DNA from: a virus | Direction: 5' to 3' (one strand) | IMG/VR virus record: IMGVR_UViG_3300027580_000014 | Coordinates: 1-28,832 of that record | Length of the DNA: 28,832 bases | Shown here: positions 21,771 to 28,832 of the stretch, piece by piece | How the letters are laid out: each line of letters opens with the position of its first letter | How positions within the stretch are numbered: position 1 is the first letter of the stretch | Translations under genes and position numbers: made by a program | The notes under the pieces: model-generated | Database searches by the model: none | Told to the model about the DNA's origin: nothing | The model's input: the letters and a program-made list of their open reading frames with translations, nothing else

Positions 21771-24370
21771 TGGGCAAGGCCGATATACTGTCTCATCAAG
21801 GAAGCGGTTTTTACCTGGTCCGCATATCATATAACGAGCGGCGGGCCCAGGAAACTATTGATCATCTCCAAGAGAGGATCGCTCGAATCAAAGATAGACT
21901 CCAGGGGCTCGCTGAGGCACGAGAGGACGCCGAAAGCAAGGCCGAAGATGCCAGGGACGATGTGGATCAGGCCATACAAGACTGGGTTGCGGCTCAGGGC
22001 ACAAGCGAAGAGCCAGAAAAAAGAGAAGACCTCTTAAAGGCTCAACAGGCATATATTCAAGCTCGCTCCGAGCATGAGAGGGCTGCTGTAGAGCATGAAT
22101 TGTGGCGAGTGGAACGAGTGAGCGCGGAGCGACGAATACAACTGATTGAGCGCAATCTGCCAAGCGGCCCCAGCCGCGAGATACAGATCCCCTGCGTTGA
22201 CTACACCACGAACCTGTCTGGAGAGGTGGGGACTATCGAACCGCTAGGGCTTGGGGACACGGTCCTGGTCCGCCCCGGATATGATGACGCGGCAGTCCAT
22301 GATCCATCCAAGGACGGCGAGATGACGCCCGTCATTTCCCAAACGGCGGCCCAAACGCTCTATAATTATATGATGCTTCCGGGCTGGCAGAAGTGGCAGC
22401 CGCTTTATAGGACCGGCACCATTAAGAATGTCGACGTGGATAATGACAAGGGGGATGTGAAGCTGGATGGCGCAACGAGTCCGAGCCAGGGGCTCAATGT
22501 CAATCAAAGCAAAGAGCTTTCAAGTATCCCGATCCGATACATGGCCTGCCATTCGCTTGCTTTTGAGGAGGACGACCATGTTGTGGTGCAATTCCTCAAC
22601 CGCGACTGGAACTCTCCACGGATAATCGGATTCGCTGATGGCCCCAGGCCATGCGAGTTCTATCTGCGCATCACCATCAACGGATATGACTGCACCCAAA
22701 GTCATCGCGTTGGGCTATTGGATGCCGACACGGGAGAAGCGATCGACGAGCAAGACACGGACTCGAGCGGCGTAGTAGGACCGCTCTATCTTGGGAATTA
22801 CAAGGCCGAGAATGTCGTTCCAGCCCTGCATTTTAGTGGCGGACCATACGGGGCGCTGTTTTCACATTATAGAGAAGCAAACGATCTACCTGCTACGACA
22901 GCTGGTTTTCGCTATAACTATATATCGGAGTCGAGTGATTTTTGGAATTACACGGATTCACCGGATCAGATGTCCGATGACCATGGATATTACACCTTCG
23001 AAATTTTAGACGGTGATCAGGATATCTATAACGGCGGGACAGTGCATCTCTACAATATCAGATGGCTGTGGTCAGAATCTACATTGCAAGAGTTTTCTAC
23101 AAAGACGTTGACCCGAGAAGATGGCACCCAGGTCCTTGGGTATGTAGTCCCGATAGATGGTGCCAAGACTGTGCGTCACCGTAGGGTGCAGGCGTGGACG
23201 CCGCCGATTTTGAGCAGTTGGAATGAGCAGGAAGTCGTCGGCTCCGGGCATTTTCGAATGCGCAACCCGGATGAATCCTATAATACGCGGTTTTACGATA
23301 AGGACACATTGGCGAATAAGTGGAAGATAGCCGTTACTCAGGGGCTATCACGGACAAACGAGTCTGCATCCAAGATCTTTGATCATTCGTATATTGAAGC
23401 CAGGGAGCAAATTCTACACGACACTTATACAATTACGTTTACGAGTGGGACCGACTTCGAGCTAACTTTAATGTATTTCTCTGGTTCTTGGTTTGGTTCT
23501 ACTGATCAAGATTTTGCACCCACGGACCCGGCGACAGAGGACCCGATCCTCTTTATCCCCAAGGAAGCGTGGGGTGATTCAACCTGGGAGGACGGGGATA
23601 CAGTATCATGGTCCTATGGATTAGCTTTGTACGATCTTTATAGAGATAACAGTAAGTCAGGCGAGGAAACGGAGTGGAAGCTGGTTGAGCCGGATTTGTC
23701 GACTGGAAGTGACTTCACGCACACCTATACTGATTCGGATGGCATAATCTATGACGATTATACCATCAAGCGTGATGGATGGCGCGGCGCATTTGCGGCA
23801 GGGGATGAGATTGTGTTTGTGATCCAGGGTGCCCAAAAAGGCATCGTTGTGTGCGGAGATGATATCCCTGGAGATACTATATTCTACGAAGAGACCGAAT
23901 TCTTGACAACGATGACTGATTACCACGAGACGATAATCCCTGCTGTTCGCAAGACGTCACATATTACTAGTGACTGTCCTCGACATTTTTATCCTACGGC
24001 TGATGTCAAGGATTTCCCTGACGGGATTGTAGATGATGAGTGTTCTTATCCTGAGTATGGCAAAGGTCCAGTGGATGCGCTACAACATTCTTCTTATATA
24101 TGGAGACACGCACAGAATTACGATGCATCAATAGATCCACATAGTCTTTTTCCAGTCAGCGATGACAAGGGTCATAATCCGCAAATGGCTGGTTTTACGA
24201 TCAAGCAAGAGATCCAAAACGTTTGGTATCAGCTCTGGGCATCGTGGATTGATCAGTCGTCAAACACTACCTGTGCTGAAGGCACATTTGCAAAGCGTAA
24301 TGATACGGAATATATGGATTTTGAGACTAGTTACATTGAGATGATCGACGTCCCCCAGGAGTGGATATGA
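21770..24370 (+). CDS. tail tip / baseplate hub-like protein, 866 aa
   Basis: The ATG at 21770 overlaps the tape measure stop (TGATG); the GTG one codon earlier is less likely. Residues 20-125 are a long charged coiled coil (ETIDHLQERIARIKDRLQG and on). Residues about 140-290 look like an OB-fold hub domain, with TGTIKNVDVDNDKGDVKLDG and then DDHVVVQFLNRDWNSPRIIGF. The large remainder is strand-rich, aromatic and AT-richer, probably surface-exposed. Position after the tape measure suits a tail-tip hub like lambda L/J. A spike or fibre is the alternative. Confidence 0.7.
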   Translation: MGKADILSHQGSGFYLVRISYNERRAQETIDHLQERIARIKDRLQGLAEAREDAESKAEDARDDVDQAIQDWVAAQGTSEEPEKREDLLKAQQAYIQARSEHERAAVEHELWRVERVSAERRIQLIERNLPSGPSREIQIPCVDYTTNLSGEVGTIEPLGLGDTVLVRPGYDDAAVHDPSKDGEMTPVISQTAAQTLYNYMMLPGWQKWQPLYRTGTIKNVDVDNDKGDVKLDGATSPSQGLNVNQSKELSSIPIRYMACHSLAFEEDDHVVVQFLNRDWNSPRIIGFADGPRPCEFYLRITINGYDCTQSHRVGLLDADTGEAIDEQDTDSSGVVGPLYLGNYKAENVVPALHFSGGPYGALFSHYREANDLPATTAGFRYNYISESSDFWNYTDSPDQMSDDHGYYTFEILDGDQDIYNGGTVHLYNIRWLWSESTLQEFSTKTLTREDGTQVLGYVVPIDGAKTVRHRRVQAWTPPILSSWNEQEVVGSGHFRMRNPDESYNTRFYDKDTLANKWKIAVTQGLSRTNESASKIFDHSYIEAREQILHDTYTITFTSGTDFELTLMYFSGSWFGSTDQDFAPTDPATEDPILFIPKEAWGDSTWEDGDTVSWSYGLALYDLYRDNSKSGEETEWKLVEPDLSTGSDFTHTYTDSDGIIYDDYTIKRDGWRGAFAAGDEIVFVIQGAQKGIVVCGDDIPGDTIFYEETEFLTTMTDYHETIIPAVRKTSHITSDCPRHFYPTADVKDFPDGIVDDECSYPEYGKGPVDALQHSSYIWRHAQNYDASIDPHSLFPVSDDKGHNPQMAGFTIKQEIQNVWYQLWASWIDQSSNTTCAEGTFAKRNDTEYMDFETSYIEMIDVPQEWI

Positions 24371-24723
24371 TATCAATAAGTGCGCCGCTTTATGATCTGG
24401 AGGGCCATGTGCTCCTGTCTCCGTCCCCGGACTCTGACTTGCAGGGAGGGTCCCGCAGGGTATCCCGCACACCTACTCTGGATGGAGGGGCAACGATTGT
24501 AGACCAGGGGATGAGCCACGCGGACCGGACATTTCAGATCACGGTCCCCAATATATCAGAAAACAAATACAACACCGTCTGGTATCTGCTCCGGACCTAT
24601 GGCCTTGTGAACATTGCTACCCGAGAAGGCGTCTTCTCGGGGACTATCAGTCGCGCCAGGGTCCGAAGCGGTAATCTTGAAATGACAATCCTCATACAGG
24701 AGAAGAACGATGGCATCAGCTAA
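24367..24723 (+). CDS. small tail protein, 118 aa
   Basis: The ATG at 24367 overlaps the hub stop (ATGA) and has AGGAG 5 bases upstream. A repeated pattern in many tail regions is visible: SRRVSRTPTLDGGATIVDQG followed by ADRTFQITV, then a second half of helix and strand with GNLEMTILIQEK. I have seen similar short proteins next to tail-tip genes, but their role is unknown to me. It overlaps the following gene by 14 bases. Confidence 0.65.
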   Translation: MISISAPLYDLEGHVLLSPSPDSDLQGGSRRVSRTPTLDGGATIVDQGMSHADRTFQITVPNISENKYNTVWYLLRTYGLVNIATREGVFSGTISRARVRSGNLEMTILIQEKNDGIS

Positions 24724-25357
24724 TTTCCCAGTCGATACCCTGGAGCTCCACAAGGGGCAAGGCGATCTGGATCTGGTCAACGACACAATCAAGGTGGCTC
24801 TGCTCGCCTCATTCGCGCCCACGTATTCGGCCTGGGCCTCTAGCACCAGTTATGCCGAAGGCGATATCGTGATTCCGACTACTCGGAATGGGCGTCGCTA
24901 CCGGGCGACAAACTCCGGAACGTCCGGGTCCGGTGAGCCGACGTGGCCCACCGCCGCAGGTGGCACGGTCACGGACAACGACATCACCTGGGAGGAATAC
25001 GGAGGAGAGCATGCCGACAACGAGTATTTCAACGACGTGTCGGCTAATGAATTGGCCGGCGGCGATGGCTATACTGCCGGGGGGCAGCCCCTGAGCACCA
25101 AGTCCCTCGCCAAGCTCTCCACGGACCCCGCTGTTGTAAAGTGGGACGCGGACGATGTGACCTGGACCAGCCTTTCCAAGACATTCATGACGGCTTGGCT
25201 CTATGTGGACGGAGACACGCCAGGGTCGAACGATTACGTGATCGGGTATATTCTGCTGGACGATACGCACTCCAGCGTGAGTATCAACGGGGTGGACTTC
25301 ACTCTCAAGTTCAGCTCTGATGGAATCCTAATCTTCGGGCGCAAGGCGACTCTGTAA
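24710..25357 (+). CDS. tail accessory protein with inserted carbohydrate-binding-like module, 215 aa
   Basis: The outer parts (residues 1-37 and 100-215) form a known phage tail domain: NDTIKVALL at the start, then the conserved NELAGGDGYTAGGQPL, VTWTSLSKTF and GVDFTLKF. Residues about 39-98 are an added module, WASSTSYAEGDIV followed by YRATNSGTSGSGEPTWP and DITWEE, which resembles a small chitin-binding-like or fibre module seen in phage and glycosidase proteins. A host-surface binding role fits. The ATG at 24710 has AGGAG 7 bases upstream. Confidence 0.7.
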   Translation: MASANFPVDTLELHKGQGDLDLVNDTIKVALLASFAPTYSAWASSTSYAEGDIVIPTTRNGRRYRATNSGTSGSGEPTWPTAAGGTVTDNDITWEEYGGEHADNEYFNDVSANELAGGDGYTAGGQPLSTKSLAKLSTDPAVVKWDADDVTWTSLSKTFMTAWLYVDGDTPGSNDYVIGYILLDDTHSSVSINGVDFTLKFSSDGILIFGRKATL

Positions 25358-25381
25358 CCACGCAGCAATTGCTAGCGCAAG

Positions 25382-25416
25382 GGGGGCGGCGGACAGCAAT
25401 CCGGCTGCCCCCTTTT
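25382..25416 (+). terminator. rho-independent terminator before fibre gene
   Basis: GGGGGCGGC (25382-25390) and GCTGCCCCC (25404-25412) pair with one G-T wobble around a 13-base loop, followed by TTTT. It lies 25 bases after the preceding stop and separates the tail-tip genes from the fibre gene. Confidence 0.72.
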
Positions 25417-25427
25417 ACCATGAGCTT

Positions 25428-27437
25428 ATGGCGATAACTGATTTTGACCACAGAAAGCTTCTCGAAGTTACGAGTGCGCCCGGATCTCCGTCCTTCTCTC
25501 GTGCTGCTTGCCTCAATATCACGTCTGGAAGTGGGGGGGAGACAGGCACAGGCGAAATTGCGCTTGATTGGAGCAACATCTCTAGTGCAGCGGACTTGGC
25601 TGTTTACGACGAGAACAACAATCTTCTTGATTACTACATCGAGCACTTTGACGCATCGAGCCAGCAGGCCACATTGTGGGTTCATCGGTCCTGGGTCCGT
25701 GATGGCAGTGTCCAGGCCAAAATCGCTTATGGCAACGGTTCAGGTGATCAATCGGTATCGGCTCCGACAATCTTTGATAATGAAGCCAACATCCAGGCTG
25801 TCTATCTCTGCAACGAGGTCTCTGGGGATATAATAGACAAAACGAGCAACGGCAGAGATGGAACAGTTTACGGATGTTCGCGTGGTCTGGATGCTATTGT
25901 CGGACGTGCGTATGGTTTCAATGGGAGCAGTGATTATGTGGGTCTCCCGGCAAATCTCCGCGATATATTCAAGTATAAAGATTGGACTGTTCTAGCGTTA
26001 TATAAATGGCGATCTGATACAAATGGTGTGCTGATAGGAACACAAGATGGCTCAACGTATGATTCGTTTCGTCTATATGAAGATGGGACAGTTAGGTGGC
26101 GGGATGCTGATTACGAGCCAAACCAGGCATACACTGACATTGATGTTGGCGACTATGATGTGTTCCATGCGATGGGCGATTCGACCACGATTTACGGGTT
26201 TCGGAACGGCTCATTGATATCTACTGGCGACATATCTTTCATGAACGAGCCAATCAACATTGATTCCAGCAGCGATCTTCCTCTTGGAGCAAACGACGAT
26301 GAAGGCGCTCTAGATAATTTCATGGACATGGAGCTGTCCTGTGTCTTGATTTATGATGCAAAGCTATCTGATGATGACGCTAAGGCACAGGCTGATGCAA
26401 TATTCAATTCTCTTCTTTATCAGCGTCCGGCTGAGATAAGTATTGGTTCCCCTTCCGCTGCTGTCGGTAGCGCTGCCATTGAGCCCATAGTAATCCCGAT
26501 AATTGTTCCGACGGAAACGGAAGCACACTTTGGCTTTTCTCCATCCTGGGATGCGAATCAGATTTTTGTCTCTTTAACTCGATCAGCGTCGTTCCCTCTG
26601 ACCCCAATAGCAGACTTTCATCTCACAGCTTCAGGAGGTGAATCTGCGTTTGAGTTGGGGACGCATACGGCCGAAATCGCCGCTCCGGTTCCGGTAATTC
26701 GTACAGCCACCGATGGGATATCCCCTCTAGTCCCCTACATGAACATAGCATCAGCTCCATCGGCAGTGCGCTCCCTAGTCGTTTCTCCTGACGTGGGTTA
26801 TCCGATCTGGGCGACGGGGTCGGCCGTGGCGGCTGAGGCCCCAATACGCAATTTTGTCAATAATGCTCCATTGGGGTCGATCTCGTCTCTGGGCCGAGCT
26901 TGGTGGAGGTGGGACGCGGATCCGGTCCGAGCCAGGATCCTATACCGGGTGGTGCTTACCGGGGCCGCGGACGGCGTGCCAGATGTAGATCTTCCGGCAA
27001 CCCATATTCATGTTCGGCGTAGGGAGGACAAGGAGCTGTCCTACATCGAGGTGGAGACCGCGCCTCTTGCGGATACAGCCGCCCGGATCGCGGACAGATC
27101 CTCCGGGCAGATACTGGTTGATCGTGGTCTGAGCGTGGGGCTCGGATGGCACTGGATCCGGATCGCGGAGGCCAGATTGGACGATGTGGAGGTCCTGCGG
27201 GAGCGCCGGTTCCGCCTCTCGGGGAGAGGGTCGGAGCTGGAGCCGGCAGACCGCACAATGGTTCTCAGGCCTTCATATCGGAGTGAGGAGAATGAGGAGC
27301 TACGTTTACGTTCAGCGGTAGACCCGTTCCTCGCACCGGGGGATCGGGTGGACTTCCAGGGCCGGGTCGTGACCGTCCGGGAAATCAGCTACTATATCGC
27401 GGTGAGTGATGAGGAAATGGAAACATTAGGCTCGTAA
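25428..27437 (+). CDS. tail fibre / adhesin with DUF2341-like and LamG-like domains, 669 aa
   Basis: Residues 1-110 match DUF2341 (DFDHRKLLEVTS, then DYYIEHFD and AKIAYGNGSGD), a domain of surface proteins. Residues about 120-325 form a LamG/concanavalin-like jelly roll (AYGFNGSSDYVGLPANLRD, then SCVLIYDAKLSDDDAKAQAD). A Pro-rich and strand-rich middle follows. The last 180 residues are GC-richer and contain LAPGDRVDFQGRVVTVREISYYI. A weak ribosome site precedes ATG 25428; I see no better start. The N-terminal domains probably bind glycan, and the GC-rich C-terminal part may be the phage-specific portion. Confidence 0.72.
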   Translation: MAITDFDHRKLLEVTSAPGSPSFSRAACLNITSGSGGETGTGEIALDWSNISSAADLAVYDENNNLLDYYIEHFDASSQQATLWVHRSWVRDGSVQAKIAYGNGSGDQSVSAPTIFDNEANIQAVYLCNEVSGDIIDKTSNGRDGTVYGCSRGLDAIVGRAYGFNGSSDYVGLPANLRDIFKYKDWTVLALYKWRSDTNGVLIGTQDGSTYDSFRLYEDGTVRWRDADYEPNQAYTDIDVGDYDVFHAMGDSTTIYGFRNGSLISTGDISFMNEPINIDSSSDLPLGANDDEGALDNFMDMELSCVLIYDAKLSDDDAKAQADAIFNSLLYQRPAEISIGSPSAAVGSAAIEPIVIPIIVPTETEAHFGFSPSWDANQIFVSLTRSASFPLTPIADFHLTASGGESAFELGTHTAEIAAPVPVIRTATDGISPLVPYMNIASAPSAVRSLVVSPDVGYPIWATGSAVAAEAPIRNFVNNAPLGSISSLGRAWWRWDADPVRARILYRVVLTGAADGVPDVDLPATHIHVRRREDKELSYIEVETAPLADTAARIADRSSGQILVDRGLSVGLGWHWIRIAEARLDDVEVLRERRFRLSGRGSELEPADRTMVLRPSYRSEENEELRLRSAVDPFLAPGDRVDFQGRVVTVREISYYIAVSDEEMETLGS

Positions 27438-27449
27438 AAAGGATATTTT

Positions 27450-28832
27450 ATGGCTATATCTGCTACGTATGTGGATGGCTCCACATTTACAGTCAGCGGG
27501 GACAAGACAGGTGAGTTTGTCCAAGATCGTCGCGTCAAGGCAAACTGCGATACGGATGGAGACAAGTATTCCAGCGTATCCAGTTCATCTTATGACGGCG
27601 GCTCTGATGCGACAACGGTCAACATTGAGGATTCCGTTCTTACTTCGAATTTAGTCGAGGTTTGGTTCGGGATGGTAGCTCCGGGGAGCACCGGATCGTT
27701 GCCTCTACATACGCATGCAAGTGATGATCAAGGAGGCAGCCTCGTTATCGCCTACGGGGTTCGGTGGGACAGCATCAATGACCTCTACGAGCCAGGGTTC
27801 GTCCAGGGAAACGCATTTGTCGGCGGAAATTCTGAACTGTTCGTTCACAATAAGATGGGACGAGGGCTCCTGACCAGCGGTGGATCCTGGAGCAAGTTAA
27901 ACCCCGATGATTCGACCCAATATGAGGATGGATCAGCCGCAACACTTGATGGTAGCGCAGGCCAGGTTATGGTCAAGATCCCTGTCTTTTATCAGCTTAT
28001 CTTGCGTGACAATCAATATGTTTACTTTCTCGTGAGCGACCAGCCTTTCTCTTTCAAAGGGTCCAGCGCCTGGATCCCCAAGGGCTTTTACAAGGGTGGC
28101 TCTACAGCAAGCGAACGTTACTGCGGGGCTTTTGAGGCGGTGGCGGCGAGTGATTCAACATCGGCGACCGCAAAAAGTATTGTCAAGGACACGTCTGGAT
28201 ACTCAATGAGCTATCCCAACCCGTTCACCAGTCTTACGCGAGGTGATTTCCGGTCGCAGTGCAGCGACGGCATCTTTCATCAATGGGATTGGGGCTTGTG
28301 GGAGATAGTCGCTATCCTATTCTTGGCTGAATACAAAACCTGGTATTCCCAAAATGTGCTCCCTGGTTATACCTGGAAATCCAGCTGGGACTACGGCTAT
28401 ACCTATCAGGTGGGACAGACCGCCTCTCTAGGCGATGCGTCTGGTACGATCACTGATGGTAGCAGCAACGTCATCGCCAATTCTTTTCGCGGGATTGAAA
28501 ACCTGTACGGGCATGTATGGAATTGGGTTGACGGGATAAACATCGACAATACAAGCGGCAATGTCCACGTCTACACGTGCTATGATCCATCGAGCTTTGC
28601 GGACGACACAACCACAGGCTATACGGACACTGGTCATGCCCCTGGTTTCGGGGACACCGATGACTATATCAAAGATATTTTGGGGCAGGGAGAGCTGTGT
28701 CCCTTTTTCCCATCAGAGCTAGGCAATGGTGCCGATAGCTCGTCCTTTATCACGGACTATATGTGGAACGCTTCCGGCGATTGGCGGGTGTTGCGGGTCG
28801 GCGGGCGTCTCTCGCCGGAAGATCGGCGTCAC
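27450..28832 (+). CDS. C-type-lectin/FGE-like receptor-binding protein, 3' end outside window (DGR target candidate)
   Basis: The ATG at 27450 follows AAAAAGGA by 5-6 bases, and the frame is open for 461 codons to the window end. Residues 1-95 are a fibre module common in phages (YVDGSTFTVSGDKTGEF, RRVKANCD, then SVLTSNLVEVWFG). Residues about 180-461 resemble the C-type-lectin fold of formylglycine-generating-enzyme-like proteins: FRGIENLYGHVWNWVDGI near 346, and WRVLRVGGRLSPEDRRH at 445-461. Such proteins end, 20-40 residues later, in the variable repeat of diversity-generating retroelements (Mtd and TvpA are examples). The fold assignment is by pattern; the retroelement is inference, because the next bases are missing. 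Confidence 0.75.
   Translation, partial: MAISATYVDGSTFTVSGDKTGEFVQDRRVKANCDTDGDKYSSVSSSSYDGGSDATTVNIEDSVLTSNLVEVWFGMVAPGSTGSLPLHTHASDDQGGSLVIAYGVRWDSINDLYEPGFVQGNAFVGGNSELFVHNKMGRGLLTSGGSWSKLNPDDSTQYEDGSAATLDGSAGQVMVKIPVFYQLILRDNQYVYFLVSDQPFSFKGSSAWIPKGFYKGGSTASERYCGAFEAVAASDSTSATAKSIVKDTSGYSMSYPNPFTSLTRGDFRSQCSDGIFHQWDWGLWEIVAILFLAEYKTWYSQNVLPGYTWKSSWDYGYTYQVGQTASLGDASGTITDGSSNVIANSFRGIENLYGHVWNWVDGINIDNTSGNVHVYTCYDPSSFADDTTTGYTDTGHAPGFGDTDDYIKDILGQGELCPFFPSELGNGADSSSFITDYMWNASGDWRVLRVGGRLSPEDRRH

Noticed and set aside
23512-23521. A second copy of the half-site TTTTGCACCC
   Set aside because: It has no matching second arm and lies in the middle of the hub coding sequence, so chance is the simpler reading.

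Overview
The window is a contiguous stretch of a tailed-phage genome, most likely a lambda-like siphovirus or an integrated prophage. It carries about 35 genes, all on the + strand, packed with short gaps or ATGA/TGATG-type overlaps. It runs from nucleotide and DNA-modification genes through DNA packaging, head, lysis, head-tail joining and tail to the host-recognition proteins. Both ends are cut: a cytosine-C5 methyltransferase enters from the left and a putative receptor-binding protein leaves on the right. No integrase, attachment site, tRNA, rRNA, CRISPR array or insertion sequence is visible, so whether it is integrated cannot be decided here. The GC-rich coding and the mix of small gene families resemble prophages of Desulfovibrio-type sulfate reducers. 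That host assignment is an inference from family resemblance only.

Layout: (1) 1-4.27 kb, C5 methyltransferase end, a small unknown protein, a deoxynucleoside monophosphate kinase, a zinc-ribbon protein, and a ParB-like/N6-N4 methyltransferase gene broken in frame at a run of nine G. (2) 4.2-8.3 kb, small terminase, three small Cys-containing proteins, GpA-type large terminase, and an Ogr-like zinc-finger protein. (3) 8.3-9.4 kb, a regulatory island: a promoter overlapping a perfect palindrome, a 52-aa putative helix-turn-helix protein, two small unknown genes, a terminator, and a gap of about 300 bp with tandem inverted repeats. (4) 9.4-14.0 kb, gpW-like connector, portal, a prohead protease-capsid fusion with a strong internal start, and a DUF2190-like capsid accessory protein. 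(5) 14.0-16.0 kb, a lysis block (membrane proteins, DksA-like protein, GH108-type muramidase, holin-like protein) inside the structural operon. (6) 16.0-21.8 kb, gpFII-like, gpZ-like, tail terminator, tail tube, the G/GT chaperone pair with a -1 slippery site, and a TP901-type tape measure. (7) 21.8-28.8 kb, tail hub/spike-like protein, small tail proteins, a DUF2341/LamG-like fibre, and a C-type-lectin (FGE-like) fibre truncated by the window end.

The points most worth following are the last gene, which looks like the target protein of a diversity-generating retroelement whose variable repeat would start just past the window; the G9 tract switching the methyltransferase off or on; the internal capsid start; the palindromic operator with its small regulator; and a 20-bp direct repeat that frames a cassette gene behind the small terminase. 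I found no system whose family as a whole is clearly new.
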